Position numbers and translations under genes: made by a program | Notes under the pieces: model-generated | What the model saw: only the letters and a program-made list of their open reading frames with translations | The model's database searches: none | What the model was told of the DNA's origin: nothing | Shown here: one piece after another, positions 52,666 through 63,046 of the stretch | Numbering within the stretch: position 1 is the stretch's first letter | Layout: every line of letters begins with the position of its first letter | Origin: Maribellus comscasis | GTDB lineage: Bacteria > Bacteroidota > Bacteroidia > Bacteroidales > Prolixibacteraceae | DNA: 64,000 nucleotides | Assembly (NCBI RefSeq): GCF_009762775.1 | Contig: NZ_CP046401.1 | Location: forward strand, 1,612,001-1,676,000 | Reading direction: 5' to 3'

Positions 52666-53988
52666 TTACCTTCTTCTCCTTGAGCGTTTTTGCCGTGGTT
52701 TTGTACGTTTAAATTTATCGATATAAGTCTTTTTAGGGCCGGTTCTTTTTTTCTTTTCATGAAAAGCGCCCTGGTAAGTTGGGTCATCAATTTTTCGCTG
52801 ACGATCGATTTCGCGGAGCTGTTTCTGTTTTTCCTCAAAATCCGTTTCAACAATTGTAACTTCTCCGGGCATCTCTTCCTTCGGAATTTCCATGCGAATC
52901 AGCTCCTGAATTTTTTCAAAATGCCATTCATCCGAGGGCTCAATAAGTGTAATAGCGTCCCCCTTGTTTCCGGCACGTGCAGTTCTTCCAATCCGGTGAA
53001 TATAATCGTCATAATTATTCGGAAGATCAAAATTAATAACATGGCTCACTAAACTGGCATCTAATCCACGGGCAGAAACATCAGTAGAAATCAGAATCCG
53101 GATCTCTCCGTCTTTGAAAGCTTTTATCGCATTTATCCGCGTATTCTGCGCTTTGTTCGAGTGCAAAATTCGTTTTTCCCCCTCAGTTTTACGCTTAATC
53201 ACTTTAAAAACACCTTCCGCATGTTCCTTTGTTTTTACAAAAATAATAACCCGCGAAAAAGTCTCTTCATCTTTTAACAAATGCTGAATCAGGTTCAGCT
53301 TCGTCCTGTAATTCGGAACTTCATAGGCTTTTTGTGTAACCAATTCCACAGGCGTTGCCGACGGAGCTACTCCCACTTTTTCGTAATGATCCAAAAATTC
53401 TTCCGCCATTTTTTCCACTGTTTCCGGGAAGGTGGCAGAAAAAAGAAGGTTTTGCCTTTTACCCGGAAGAATCTCCTGGAGTTGCCTAAGTTGTGGTAAA
53501 AATCCCATATCAAGCATTCGGTCGGCTTCGTCGATAACAAGAAACTTTACCTTTTTCAGAGAAAGTACTCCTGCACGGTACAAATCCCGGAGCCGGCCCG
53601 GTGTTGCAACCAAAATATCAATTCCCGGTGTAACCAGTTCTGCATGTTTTGTCCAGCCGATTCCTCCAAAAATTGCAGCATGCCTCAAATCGGAATATGT
53701 TGTCAATTCTTCAATATCTTCGCCAACCTGAATCGAAAGCTCCCGGGTTGGAACTAAAATTACCACCCGCGGATCAACGCCTTCTGCCTTTTTTAATTTT
53801 GTAAACAAAGGTAAAAGATAAGCCGCTGTTTTGCCTGTTCCGGTTTGAGCAATTCCAACCACATTTACTCCCGAACTAATCCGGGGAATCGCTTTTCTCT
53901 GGATAGGAGTTGGTTCAGTAAAACCAATCTCGTCAAGCGACCTTAAAATGGCTTTCGATATTTTTAAATCTTCAAAAGATCTTTTCAT
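52666..53988 (-). CDS. DEAD-box RNA helicase (RhlE-like)
   Basis: ATP-dependent RNA helicase for RNA remodelling or ribosome assembly. Motifs in order: Q-motif 'GFTEPTPIQRKAIP', I 'AQTGTGKTAAYLLP', Ia 'PTRELSIQV', II 'VIDEADRML', III 'FSATFP', V 'STDVSARGLD' and VI 'HRIGRTARAG'. The C-terminal 70 residues are basic ('KKKRTGPKKTY' and 'RTKPRQKRSRRRR'), as in RhlE-type enzymes. Length 440 residues. Confidence 0.94.
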   Translation of the reverse strand: MKRSFEDLKISKAILRSLDEIGFTEPTPIQRKAIPRISSGVNVVGIAQTGTGKTAAYLLPLFTKLKKAEGVDPRVVILVPTRELSIQVGEDIEELTTYSDLRHAAIFGGIGWTKHAELVTPGIDILVATPGRLRDLYRAGVLSLKKVKFLVIDEADRMLDMGFLPQLRQLQEILPGKRQNLLFSATFPETVEKMAEEFLDHYEKVGVAPSATPVELVTQKAYEVPNYRTKLNLIQHLLKDEETFSRVIIFVKTKEHAEGVFKVIKRKTEGEKRILHSNKAQNTRINAIKAFKDGEIRILISTDVSARGLDASLVSHVINFDLPNNYDDYIHRIGRTARAGNKGDAITLIEPSDEWHFEKIQELIRMEIPKEEMPGEVTIVETDFEEKQKQLREIDRQRKIDDPTYQGAFHEKKKRTGPKKTYIDKFKRTKPRQKRSRRRR

Positions 53989-54014
53989 GCCGCAAAAATA
54001 ACAAAATCAAGCAA

Positions 54015-55118
54015 CTACTTCAATCGATACATCTTCCCGGGCAAAGCTTTTAAAATATTTTTGAATTCCATATTTAGCAACAACGCTGAAACACGACTTA
54101 CGGGCATTGAAAGTTTGGAAGAAATCTGATCAATAAAAAGTTCACTGTTCTCTTTCAACAAATCAACAACTTTCTCTTCGTCTTTTGTCAACTCAACAAA
54201 TAAACTCGGTTGAACTACTTTTTCTTTATCATCTATCTCCCACCCCATAAAAAACTCTAAATCATCAATTCCCGTGATTAAACTGGCACCGTTATTTCGA
54301 ATCAACTTATTACATCCTTTTGAATAAGTATCGCCCGCCCTGCCCGGAAATGCGAAAACATCGCGATTATATGAAAATGCAATATCGGCAGTAACCAGCG
54401 CACCGCCTTTTTCCGCCGATTCAACCACAATAGTTGCATCTGCCATGCCGGCAATTATCCGGTTCCGGCGCAAAAAATTGGGAGGATCAATTTTTGTTTC
54501 GCTTGGAAAATCACTTAACAAACCACCATTCTCCAGCATTTTTGAAGCAATTTCTTTGTGCAACGACGGATATAATTTATCCAATCCATGCGCAACAACA
54601 CCTACCGTTGGCAAATTGTAATTCAATGCCGATTTGTGTGCATGAACATCAATTCCATATGCCAGTCCGCTTACAATTAAAATCGGATATTTACGTTCAG
54701 AAAATTGTTGAATTAATTCCTCACAAACCTGCTTTCCGTAGTCGGTAGCATTCCGGGTTCCAACAATCGAAATTACACGTTGCTCATCCAATTTTATATT
54801 TCCTTTTGTATAAATCAAAACAGGAGCATCAACGCAATTTTTTAACCGTCGGGGATAATTCTTGTCGGTATAAAAAAGGCTATTAATGTTTTCCTTATGA
54901 ATGAATTTTAGCTCTCTCTCTGCACGTTCAAAAATTTCCTTATTGCTTATTCGTTTTACATTAACTTCTCCAATTCCGGGTATTTTCAGAAGTGCTTTTT
55001 TCGATTCTTTAAAAACACCTTCAACACTACCAATATACGAAACCAGATTCCGGGCGAGAATACCTCCCACTCCTGGAATCATAGAAAGTGCAATTTTGTA
55101 GATTAGATTGTCGTCCAT
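54015..55118 (-). CDS. dprA: DNA-processing protein DprA
   Basis: DprA binds incoming single-stranded DNA and loads RecA during transformation. An N-terminal helix-hairpin-helix region ('ALLKIPGIGEVNVKRI') precedes the Rossmann-like core with 'SIVGTRNATDYGKQ', 'VSGLAYGIDVHAHKSAL' and 'GGLLSDFPSETKIDPPNFLRRNRIIAGM'. A C-terminal winged-helix (DML1-like, about 310-367) completes the 367 residues. Present in most bacteria; competence itself cannot be inferred. Confidence 0.95.
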   Translation of the reverse strand: MDDNLIYKIALSMIPGVGGILARNLVSYIGSVEGVFKESKKALLKIPGIGEVNVKRISNKEIFERAERELKFIHKENINSLFYTDKNYPRRLKNCVDAPVLIYTKGNIKLDEQRVISIVGTRNATDYGKQVCEELIQQFSERKYPILIVSGLAYGIDVHAHKSALNYNLPTVGVVAHGLDKLYPSLHKEIASKMLENGGLLSDFPSETKIDPPNFLRRNRIIAGMADATIVVESAEKGGALVTADIAFSYNRDVFAFPGRAGDTYSKGCNKLIRNNGASLITGIDDLEFFMGWEIDDKEKVVQPSLFVELTKDEEKVVDLLKENSELFIDQISSKLSMPVSRVSALLLNMEFKNILKALPGKMYRLK

Positions 55119-55140
55119 TTTTGTTGTGAGGGCTTAAAAT

Positions 55141-55593
55141 TTATATTCCAAGAATAGCATTGAGTGCTCCCTGCAATTTTCGTTTTTCCTCTTTTGAAAG
55201 TGCAGTTAGACTCACCGACGGATACTCAGCCATTCCTCGTTTGGTTTTTACTATCAAAGTTAGATCGCTCATTTTCCCGGCCATCGAATTTTCAAAAAAT
55301 GCATTTTGAAGCATGTATTGTGGAAATTCAATGGAATTATACTCGCCTCCGCCAAAACGAATTGCTTTGTAGTAGCGCAACAAAACTTTGTTGTTTGCAT
55401 CGCTAAAATAAATGTACTGATGGTCAGCAACCTGAAAATAAAGAAACCAAAGCGCAAAAACGCCAACTACAGCAATCCCCCAAATCGTTAAATCAAGCAA
55501 AAACAAAACCAGTGCAGCAACCGCAATTACCACACTTACCATATAAAAAAGCTTACGCAACTTGATGATTCGTTCTCTATTTTCAATCTTCAT
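55141..55593 (-). CDS. Hypothetical membrane protein
   Basis: A 150-residue protein with two adjacent N-terminal helices (about 12-30 and 33-51), then a soluble beta-rich domain ('HQYIYFSDANNKVLLRYYKAIRF' and 'DLTLIVKTKRGMAEYPSVSLTAL') that suggests a PH-like fold. No named family recognised. It lies 22 bases upstream of dprA on the same strand. Confidence 0.65.
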   Translation of the reverse strand: MKIENRERIIKLRKLFYMVSVVIAVAALVLFLLDLTIWGIAVVGVFALWFLYFQVADHQYIYFSDANNKVLLRYYKAIRFGGGEYNSIEFPQYMLQNAFFENSMAGKMSDLTLIVKTKRGMAEYPSVSLTALSKEEKRKLQGALNAILGI

Positions 55594-55691
55594 GAGTCGT
55601 TATCTAATTTCTAAAATTCAAAGTGCCGGAAACGGTTTCCAAAAAGGAAAACCAAAAATATTTTAACTTTACCGCAATTTAGCAGCTAAGT

Positions 55692-56756
55692 ATGGGAAAT
55701 TCAAAAATTTATTCCAAAATAATTTACAGTCGCCAGTTAGAAAACGAACTTTCAGAATGGATAAAAAAGTATCCGAAGGGCAAAGTTTTTTTGGCTACAG
55801 AAGAAACAGTTAATCAACTCCGGGTATCAAAATTCGACCATTTCTTTTTGAAAAAAGGAATTCAGAAAGTGGTAATTCCTTCAGGCGAAAACAACAAAAA
55901 AATTGAATCTGTTGCAAAAATCTGGGAATTCCTCTCTAAAAACGGAGGCGACAGAAAATCGCTTTTAATTAATATTGGTGGCGGAATGCTCACTGATTTG
56001 GCCGGTTTTGCAGCTACTACTTTTAAACGTGGCATTGATTTTCTCAATGTTCCAACAACACTGCTTTCGCAAGTTGATGCGTCGGTTGGTGGAAAAACCG
56101 GAATCAATTTTAACAGATTAAAAAATGAAGTTGGAACGTTTAAAGAACCTGTGGCAGTTATTATCAATACCGATTTTTTGCAAACCATCGACAAACAAAA
56201 TTTCACTTCGGGTTTTGCTGAAATGATAAAACATGGTTTGATTTACAGTCCGGAACATCTGGAAGAATTAAAAGCTTTTGATTTCGAAAATATAAATTAC
56301 GATTTGTTGCAGGAAATTATTCGGCATTCAGTAAATGTGAAGGAATATTTTGTAAGCAACGATCTCACTGAAAATAATATTCGCAAAGCATTAAATTACG
56401 GACACACAGTTGGGCACGCTTTTGAAAGTATTGCAATGGAGCAAAAACGCCCGATTTTGCACGGTTACGCTGTTGCTTACGGAATGATTGCGGAACTTTT
56501 TCTTTCGGCAGAAATATGCAATTTCCCAAAAACCGATTTTGATAAGATTAATGGATGGCTTTTAAAAGTCTATGGAAAATTCGACATTTCGGAAAAGGAT
56601 TTCGACCGGCTTTTTGAATTGATGACACACGATAAAAAGAATGAATCGGGAAGAATAAATTTCACGCTTCTTCGCGCTGTCGGAAAAATTGAAATCAACC
56701 AAAACTGCGACAAAGAGTTAATTTTTGACGCTTTAAGATATTTTGCAAATTTATAA
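55692..56756 (+). CDS. aroB: 3-dehydroquinate synthase
   Basis: Second enzyme of the shikimate pathway, converting DAHP to 3-dehydroquinate with NAD and a divalent metal. Motifs: 'IPSGENNKKIESVAKIWEFL', 'LINIGGGMLTDLAGFAATTFKRGIDFLNVPTTLLSQVDASVGGKTGIN', and metal His in 'NYGHTVGHAFE'. At 354 residues it has usual length. It is paired with aroA directly downstream, an aromatic-acid operon. Confidence 0.95.
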   Translation: MGNSKIYSKIIYSRQLENELSEWIKKYPKGKVFLATEETVNQLRVSKFDHFFLKKGIQKVVIPSGENNKKIESVAKIWEFLSKNGGDRKSLLINIGGGMLTDLAGFAATTFKRGIDFLNVPTTLLSQVDASVGGKTGINFNRLKNEVGTFKEPVAVIINTDFLQTIDKQNFTSGFAEMIKHGLIYSPEHLEELKAFDFENINYDLLQEIIRHSVNVKEYFVSNDLTENNIRKALNYGHTVGHAFESIAMEQKRPILHGYAVAYGMIAELFLSAEICNFPKTDFDKINGWLLKVYGKFDISEKDFDRLFELMTHDKKNESGRINFTLLRAVGKIEINQNCDKELIFDALRYFANL

Positions 56757-56778
56757 TCGGGAAGAGCCAACAGAAAAG

Positions 56779-58017
56779 ATGAAATACCAGATTTCGGCCA
56801 ACACTAAAAATATTTCAGGAAAGATAAACTTGCCTGCATCAAAAAGCATCAGCAATCGTGTTTTAATTATCAGCTCGCTTTGTTTTAGTCCTTACCCGAT
56901 TAAAAACCTGTCGGACAGCGACGACACCAAAGTTTTGTTTTCGGCTTTGCACTCGAACAAGAGTACATTTGACATTGGACACGCCGGAACAGCCATGCGT
57001 TTTCTTACTGCTTTTCTGGCAAAAATTGTGGGCGAATGGGAAGTTACCGGCTCGGAGCGAATGAAACAGCGCCCGATTAAAATTTTGGTGGACGCGCTAA
57101 ATCAACTCGGGGCAAAAATTGAATATCTGGAAAATGAAGATTGCCCGCCACTGAGAATTTACGGTTCGCATTTAAAAGGACAAACACTTGTTCTGGACGG
57201 AAGTATTTCCAGTCAATATATTTCGGCACTTTTAATGATTGCCCCGACTGTTGAAAATGGGTTAACATTAAAACTGACTGGCGACATCACTTCGGGTTCG
57301 TACATTGAACTCACACTGAGATTGATGCAGAAATTTGGTATTCAATATCAATGGGAAGAAAATGAAATCTCGGTTCCTGAGCAAAATTATTTCCCGATGG
57401 AATTTACTGTAGAAGCAGACTGGTCGGGAGCTTCGTACTGGTATCAGATTCTCGCCTTAGCGGAAAAAGGAGAAGTTTTTCTGGAAAATCTTCAACTTGA
57501 AAGTTTACAGGGCGATGCAAATATTGCAGTTTGGTTTGAGCAATTTGGAGTCTTCTCTACTCAAAAAGAAAATGGAGTTCTGCTTTCAAAAACTGAAAAT
57601 ACTCAGCCGGCAAAACTGGAACTCGATTTTATTGAAAACCCGGATGTTGCCCAAACCATGGCATGTTTATGTGTTGCCAAACAAATTCCATTTCATTTTA
57701 CAGGCTTAAAAACCTTAAAAATCAAAGAAACAGATCGGATTTTTGCACTCCAAAACGAATTGGCAAAATTTGGAGCGAGATTAACAGAACCGAAACACGG
57801 AGAATTGGCATGGAATGGAATAATTGATCCAACTTTGACAGAAAAAACTCCCGAAATAAAAACCTATCACGATCACCGGATGGCACTTGCTTTTGCGCCA
57901 ATGGCAATTGTTGGTTTTACTTTTAAAATTGAAAATCCGATGGTTGTAACAAAATCATACCCAAATTTCTGGAACGATTTAAAAACAATTGGTTTTGAAA
58001 TAACAGAAAAAGAATAA
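56779..58017 (+). CDS. aroA: 3-phosphoshikimate 1-carboxyvinyltransferase (EPSP synthase)
   Basis: Joins shikimate-3-phosphate with PEP. Motifs: 'LPASKSISNRVLIISSL', 'DIGHAGTAMRFLTAFLA', 'GSERMKQRPIKILVDALNQLGA' and 'KETDRIFALQNELAKFGA'. The ATG at 56779 (412 residues, 'MKYQISANTKNISGKINLPASK') follows the aroB stop by 22 bases and fits the family start; an ATG at 56743 inside aroB would add 12 residues. The stop codon abuts that of the convergent tadA with no gap. Confidence 0.94.
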   Translation: MKYQISANTKNISGKINLPASKSISNRVLIISSLCFSPYPIKNLSDSDDTKVLFSALHSNKSTFDIGHAGTAMRFLTAFLAKIVGEWEVTGSERMKQRPIKILVDALNQLGAKIEYLENEDCPPLRIYGSHLKGQTLVLDGSISSQYISALLMIAPTVENGLTLKLTGDITSGSYIELTLRLMQKFGIQYQWEENEISVPEQNYFPMEFTVEADWSGASYWYQILALAEKGEVFLENLQLESLQGDANIAVWFEQFGVFSTQKENGVLLSKTENTQPAKLELDFIENPDVAQTMACLCVAKQIPFHFTGLKTLKIKETDRIFALQNELAKFGARLTEPKHGELAWNGIIDPTLTEKTPEIKTYHDHRMALAFAPMAIVGFTFKIENPMVVTKSYPNFWNDLKTIGFEITEKE

Positions 58018-58461
58018 TTATCGTTTTTGTCGAAAAAATTCCTGCATCAATTCGGCGCACTCAGTTGAAAGAACTCCTGACACAATCTCCGTTTTCGGGT
58101 GCAGAGCGTTGGATGCAAACTTTTTAAAACCTCTTTTATCGTCGGAAGCCCCATATACAATCTTCCCAATTTGCGACCAGCCCAATGCGCCGGCACACAT
58201 CACACAGGGTTCCAATGTTACATACAAAATACAATCGTTCAGATATTTTCCGTCCAGCATATTCGCCGCAGCAGTAATCGCCTGCATTTCCGCATGGGCA
58301 GTAACATCGTTTAAAGTTTCTGTTAAATTGTGTGCGCGTGCAATAATTTTCTGATTTGAAACTACCACTGCGCCAACCGGAACCTCTCCCTCTTCAAATG
58401 CTAAAAGCGCCTCAGAAAACGCTTTTTTCATAAAATACTCATCATTAAACGGTTCAATCAT
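58018..58461 (-). CDS. tadA: tRNA adenosine(34) deaminase TadA-type nucleoside deaminase
   Basis: A zinc-dependent deaminase of the TadA family (A34 to I34 in tRNA-Arg). The zinc motifs are 'TAHAEMQAI' (HAE) and '[16 protein letters not shown]' (PCxxC). Length 147 residues. Guanine deaminase-like specificity is possible within the family. It is divergent from aspS, 84 bases away. Confidence 0.88.
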   Translation of the reverse strand: MIEPFNDEYFMKKAFSEALLAFEEGEVPVGAVVVSNQKIIARAHNLTETLNDVTAHAEMQAITAAANMLDGKYLNDCILYVTLEPCVMCAGALGWSQIGKIVYGASDDKRGFKKFASNALHPKTEIVSGVLSTECAELMQEFFRQKR

Positions 58462-58545
58462 ATTTCTCTTAAAATGGCTGCTAAAATTCTGGATGAATTT
58501 GCTAAAATCTTCTTATTTTCGCAACCAAATTATAAAAAAGGTATC

Positions 58546-60300
58546 ATGTACAGAACTCATACGTGTGGTGAACTGAGAATAGAAAATTTAGGTACTGAAG
58601 TTACCCTTTCCGGCTGGGTACAACGAATTCGCGATTTGGGAGCAATGACTTTTGTTGATTTGCGTGACCGTTATGGAATTACACAGCTGGTTGTTGACGA
58701 AAATACAGATAAATCGGTTACAGAAGATCTTGAAAAACTGGGACGCGAATTTGTAATTCAGGCAGTTGGAATTGTTCGGGAACGTTCGAGCAAAAACAAA
58801 AACATAACAACCGGCGATGTTGAAATTGCACTGAAATCAATTCAAATTTTAAGTCCGTCGGCTGTACCACCATTTACAATCCAGGATGATACCGATGGTG
58901 GCGACGATTTACGAATGAAATACCGTTATCTGGATTTACGAAGAACGGCTGTTCGCAAGAATCTGGAATTACGTGCAAAAATGGCTCATGCCATTCGTAA
59001 TTATTTAAATACAGACGGTTTTATTGAAACGGAAACACCTGTTTTAATTAAATCGACACCTGAAGGTGCGCGCGATTTTGTAGTTCCGTCAAGAATGAAT
59101 CCTGGAGAATTTTATGCGTTGCCACAATCACCGCAGATGTTCAAACAGCTTTTAATGGTTGCCGGGTTCGACAAATATTATCAGATTGTAAAATGTTTTC
59201 GCGATGAAGATTTACGCGCTGATCGCCAGCCTGAATTTACTCAGATCGACTGCGAGATGTCGTTTGTTGAGCAAAAAGATGTATTGGAAACATTTGAAGG
59301 TTTAACCCGCTACATGTTTAAAGAAGTTCTGGATATAGAAGTTGATGAATTTCCGTGGATGCCTTATTCAGAAGCAATGGAAAAATATGGTTCTGATAAA
59401 CCGGATACCCGCTTTGAAATGCTTATCAACGATATTTCAGAAATTGTAAAAGGAAAAAACTTTAATGTATTCGACTCGGCTGAATACATTGGAGCAATTT
59501 GTGCCAAAGGTTGCGCAGAATATACACGCAAACAACTGGATGGACTTACCAACTGGGTGAAACGACCACAAATAGGGGCAAAAGGATTGGTTTACGTAAA
59601 ATGTAATGCTGATGGAACTTACAAGTCTTCTGTAGATAAATTCTATTCACAGGAAGATTTGCAACAATGGGCAGAAGCAACTGGAGCAAAAGCGGGTGAT
59701 CTGATTTTAGTAATGTCTGGTGATAAAAACCACATGCTTGATGCTCTTGGTGCACTTCGTCTTGAAATGGCAAATCAGCTTGGGCTTCGCGACAAAAAAG
59801 TATTCAAACCACTTTGGGTGGTTGATTTCCCGCTTTTGGAATGGGATGAAGAATCACAACGTTTCTTCGCCATGCACCATCCGTTTACTTCTCCAAAACC
59901 GGAAGATATTCCGTTGCTTGACACAGCCCCTGGAAAAGTCAGAGCCAATGCTTACGACCTTGTAATTAACGGTGTTGAAATAGGTGGAGGTTCTGTTCGT
60001 ATTTTTAATTCTGAACTGCAATCAAAAATGTTTGATTTGCTCGGATTTACTAAAGAACAGGCAGAAACACAGTTTGGATTCTTAATGAACGCTTTCAAAT
60101 ACGGAGCCCCGCCACACGCAGGAATCGCTTTTGGTTTTGACCGGTTGGTGTCTTTGTTTGCTGGTCTTGATACGATTCGCGACGTCATCGCGTTCCCTAA
60201 AAACAATTCTGGCCGCGATGTAATGAACGATGCACCAGCGGCAATAGCAAAAGAACAACTTGACGAATTAAATTTAATTCTGAACATCAAAGAAAAATAG
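58546..60300 (+). CDS. aspS: Aspartyl-tRNA synthetase
   Basis: A class II synthetase charging tRNA-Asp. An anticodon-binding OB fold ('[24 protein letters not shown]') is followed by motif 1/2 regions '[21 protein letters not shown]' and '[19 protein letters not shown]'. The bacterial GAD insertion lies at about 280-420, and motif 3 is '[26 protein letters not shown]'. The ATG at 58546 gives 584 residues starting '[11 protein letters not shown]', the family start; an ATG at 58474 would add 24 unlikely residues. It ends at a terminator. Confidence 0.95.
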   Translation: MYRTHTCGELRIENLGTEVTLSGWVQRIRDLGAMTFVDLRDRYGITQLVVDENTDKSVTEDLEKLGREFVIQAVGIVRERSSKNKNITTGDVEIALKSIQILSPSAVPPFTIQDDTDGGDDLRMKYRYLDLRRTAVRKNLELRAKMAHAIRNYLNTDGFIETETPVLIKSTPEGARDFVVPSRMNPGEFYALPQSPQMFKQLLMVAGFDKYYQIVKCFRDEDLRADRQPEFTQIDCEMSFVEQKDVLETFEGLTRYMFKEVLDIEVDEFPWMPYSEAMEKYGSDKPDTRFEMLINDISEIVKGKNFNVFDSAEYIGAICAKGCAEYTRKQLDGLTNWVKRPQIGAKGLVYVKCNADGTYKSSVDKFYSQEDLQQWAEATGAKAGDLILVMSGDKNHMLDALGALRLEMANQLGLRDKKVFKPLWVVDFPLLEWDEESQRFFAMHHPFTSPKPEDIPLLDTAPGKVRANAYDLVINGVEIGGGSVRIFNSELQSKMFDLLGFTKEQAETQFGFLMNAFKYGAPPHAGIAFGFDRLVSLFAGLDTIRDVIAFPKNNSGRDVMNDAPAAIAKEQLDELNLILNIKEK

Positions 60301-60316
60301 TGCCGAGTGTTATACA

Positions 60317-60360
60317 AAAAGAAAAGGGAAACCAAATGAATGGTTCCCCTTTTCTTTTTT
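60317..60360. terminator. Bidirectional terminator between aspS and the ExbD operon
   Basis: A long stem (60320-60334 with 60341-60355, one mismatch) has a 6-base loop. A T-rich run follows on the right and an A-run lies on the left, so it serves aspS and the leftward exbD operon. Confidence 0.8.
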
Positions 60361-60381
60361 ATATCTGTATAATCAATCAGA

Positions 60382-60852
60382 TTATCTTTCTGCTCTTCTC
60401 CTTGATGAATAGTTAATGTGCAGAGCCGCTGCTTTTCGCAACTCTTGCTTAATATCATTAACAATACCCATTTTAGTATTTTCATCTACTTTCAATGAGG
60501 TAATCATCATGGGTCTTTCATCTTCAGCTCTTGCTTCTCTTTCAGAAGTAACGTAATCCTGAATGTCATTAACTGTGGCAAATTCGTCATTCAGCTGGAT
60601 ACGAGGCGCAACACCAAATGTTTTTTGGTACTGCAGCAATGGTTCTCCAACATAAATGTAACTTACCAACGATTTCTTTTCAAGTTTACTTAATTCTGTT
60701 GCTTCAGGAAGATGTATTTGTACTTTATACGTTACCTCACGCATTGTTGTACTAACCATAAAGAAGAATAACAACATGAACACAATATCAGGTAATGATG
60801 CTGTTGAAATGGGAGGTAACTCCTTCCCTCCTTTTTTTCTGAATTTACTCAT
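60382..60852 (-). CDS. ExbD/TolR-family protein 2
   Basis: A 156-residue protein with one N-terminal helix carrying the functional Asp ('TASLPDIVFMLLFFFMVSTT') and a periplasmic domain. ExbD/TolR couple proton flow through ExbB/TolQ to energise the outer membrane. It lies 2 bases after a first exbD-like gene in an exbB-X-exbD-exbD operon and ends near the terminator at 60317-60360. Confidence 0.9.
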   Translation of the reverse strand: MSKFRKKGGKELPPISTASLPDIVFMLLFFFMVSTTMREVTYKVQIHLPEATELSKLEKKSLVSYIYVGEPLLQYQKTFGVAPRIQLNDEFATVNDIQDYVTSEREARAEDERPMMITSLKVDENTKMGIVNDIKQELRKAAALHINYSSRRRAER

Positions 60853-60854
60853 AA

Positions 60855-61436
60855 TTAATTTCCTCCTACATTTTTACCTTTAGGTTCAGCTTCAGAAATC
60901 ATCAAAGGATAAACATCACGAATAGCATCCTGTTGTTCTCCATCTAATTCGTCATATGATTTTCCAAAATGATCTCGTGCCAATTCATCCCTTAATTCAT
61001 TAAAGGCAGCAACCAGTTCGTTTTGTACAGCGAGATATGTTCCATATCTGGTGTCAAGGTCATTTCGTAAAGAGATTACACCTTTGGAAACCATCACTTC
61101 TCCAAAATATGGAATTTCCTTAGGTTCTTTTTCCGGCAAATTCTCTGCATTGGTAGGATTTGCCAAGAACTCTTTCGCCCTGTCACGCAGTTCATCAATA
61201 TTTGTATACTCTCCTTCCACCAGTAAATCGTTGTTCCTGTTCACCAAAACGACAAAAATATTACGCTCATTAATCTGAGGTGTTTCGTCAAGTTGGTCGC
61301 GATCAACCCACTGAGGAAGACGTCTTTCCAAACCGCTGTCAACGTCCATCGTGGTTGTTACCAGGAAAAAGATAAGCAGCATAAAAGCGATATCAGCTAA
61401 TGATGCTGAAGGTATTTCAGGTATTTTTCTAGCCAT
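60855..61436 (-). CDS. ExbD/TolR-family protein 1
   Basis: A 193-residue ExbD-type protein with membrane Asp in 'SASLADIAFMLLIFFLVTTT'. The periplasmic part is longer than in standard ExbD (about 140 residues). It includes an acidic stretch and an added C-terminal segment 'DHFGKSYDELDGEQQDAIRDVYPLMISEAEP'. The two ExbD proteins of the operon are clearly different from each other and may form a heteromeric stator part. Confidence 0.88.
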   Translation of the reverse strand: MARKIPEIPSASLADIAFMLLIFFLVTTTMDVDSGLERRLPQWVDRDQLDETPQINERNIFVVLVNRNNDLLVEGEYTNIDELRDRAKEFLANPTNAENLPEKEPKEIPYFGEVMVSKGVISLRNDLDTRYGTYLAVQNELVAAFNELRDELARDHFGKSYDELDGEQQDAIRDVYPLMISEAEPKGKNVGGN

Positions 61437-61471
61437 AATTTAATTTTCCTGTTTTATTACCACGAATAAAA

Positions 61472-61930
61472 TTATTTAAACAATCGTGATACTGAAGAAA
61501 ATACAATCGACAAAACAGCCAATCCAAGCAAGATGTATGTCGCGTACAATCCGGTATCCACTAACTTAGCTACACTTGCTGTTAATGTTCCATCATTGAT
61601 AAATCTGTCAACTCCTATAAACTGAGGAATTGCATCAGAAGCCAAAGAGTAAGAAATTACAGCAACAATTGCAAAAAATGCCAGGGCAATTAACCCTCCT
61701 TTTGCGGCCTTTTTGTCGGTGAACATGTGCAATAATCCAGAGATTACAGCTACACCGGCACCAATTGCCACAAGTATGTAGGCCCAAACCAAGTTGGTAT
61801 TAATCCAACTTCCCATTGTTGGATCTTGATCGTTTTCACTAATGTTTGCCATTAATGAAACAACAAGAATTGCAGAAATAAGTAAAAGGCCCCACAATAG
61901 TATTGTAACAAATCTATTTGTTTTTGTCAT
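61472..61930 (-). CDS. Hypothetical membrane protein of the ExbB/ExbD operon
   Basis: A 152-residue protein with four hydrophobic helices (about 8-27, 47-66, 78-96, 125-148) and no recognisable domain. It sits 8 bases after exbB and before both exbD genes, on the same strand. Placement suggests it takes part in the ExbB/ExbD machine; I know of similar unnamed proteins in Bacteroidota at this site but no function. Confidence 0.75.
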   Translation of the reverse strand: MTKTNRFVTILLWGLLLISAILVVSLMANISENDQDPTMGSWINTNLVWAYILVAIGAGVAVISGLLHMFTDKKAAKGGLIALAFFAIVAVISYSLASDAIPQFIGVDRFINDGTLTASVAKLVDTGLYATYILLGLAVLSIVFSSVSRLFK

Positions 61931-61938
61931 GGGTATCC

Positions 61939-62742
61939 TTATTTTTTCATGTTATGTTTTACTAATAAATCTAAAAGAGAAATTGATGCATCCTCCATGT
62001 TATTGATAATACTGTCAATTTTTGAAACACAGTAGTTGTAGAAAATCTGAAGAATGATTGCAACAACAAGACCGGTTACAGTTGTAATCAAAGCCACTTT
62101 AATACCATTTGCAACCAGTGAGGGAGAAATATCACCAGCAACTTCGATAGCATCGAAAGCGCCAATCATCCCGATAACTGTTCCCATGAAACCAAGCATA
62201 GGTGCAAGAGCAATAAACAACGCAATCCAGCTTAATCCTTTCTCAAGTAAACCTGCCTGCACTCCTCCGTATGAGATAATTGATTTTTCAACTACGTCGA
62301 TACCGTGGTCTGCTCTGTCAAGCCCCTGGTAAAAAATACTTGCCACCGGACCACGAGTACTGCGACAAACATCTTTTGCAGCTTCAACACCTCCGTTATC
62401 CAAAGCTTCTTCAACTTTAGCCAACAATTTTTTAGTGTTGCTGGTTGCCAAATTAAGGTAAAGTACTCTTTCAATTGCGAAAGCCAAACCTAAAATAAGT
62501 GAGATTAATACAAATGACATGAAAGTAGGATTACCTTCAATAAATTTTTGTTTGAGCTGGCTGTGCAGTGATTTTCCTTCTTCTGCCGCTGCGGCAGCTT
62601 CTTCTTCCTGATCAGCAGCCAAATCCACTTCCTCGGTAGTAGTTGATTCTTGTGCAGCTGCCTCATCCTGTGCAACCACAGCGTTAGATGCCCCAAAAAT
62701 CAGCATCCCAAATACTGCTATTAACGCGAATAGTCTTTTCAT
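61939..62742 (-). CDS. MotA/TolQ/ExbB-family proton channel
   Basis: A 267-residue ExbB-type protein. It starts with a cleavable-looking signal (residues 1-24, 'NAVVAQ'). A 30-residue Glu/Ala-rich segment follows, and then the three membrane helices of the family with 'LGFMGTVIGMIGAFDAI' and 'VALITTVTGLVVAIILQIFYNY'. The signal plus acidic lead-in is unlike E. coli ExbB but usual in Bacteroidota. It is the first gene of the exbB-X-exbD-exbD operon and probably energises TonB-type transport. Confidence 0.9.
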   Translation of the reverse strand: MKRLFALIAVFGMLIFGASNAVVAQDEAAAQESTTTEEVDLAADQEEEAAAAAEEGKSLHSQLKQKFIEGNPTFMSFVLISLILGLAFAIERVLYLNLATSNTKKLLAKVEEALDNGGVEAAKDVCRSTRGPVASIFYQGLDRADHGIDVVEKSIISYGGVQAGLLEKGLSWIALFIALAPMLGFMGTVIGMIGAFDAIEVAGDISPSLVANGIKVALITTVTGLVVAIILQIFYNYCVSKIDSIINNMEDASISLLDLLVKHNMKK

Positions 62743-62887
62743 AATTGATTTGAATTTTTAATTAATAATCTCTTGATTTTTTGATTGTATTGATTTTAAT
62801 ATTTAAAATATTGCTTTTTGCCACAAATAATATGCCTCCTTTTTCAAACGAATGCTTTTTTTCATTCACGAATCTTTTCTCTACTAT

Positions 62888-62976
<89 letters not shown>

Positions 62977-63046
62977 AGTGTTTTATGCTGGCATGCCAAA
63001 AAATAAGGCCTGCAAATTAATAAAAAATTGTGAATAAAAAATAATG

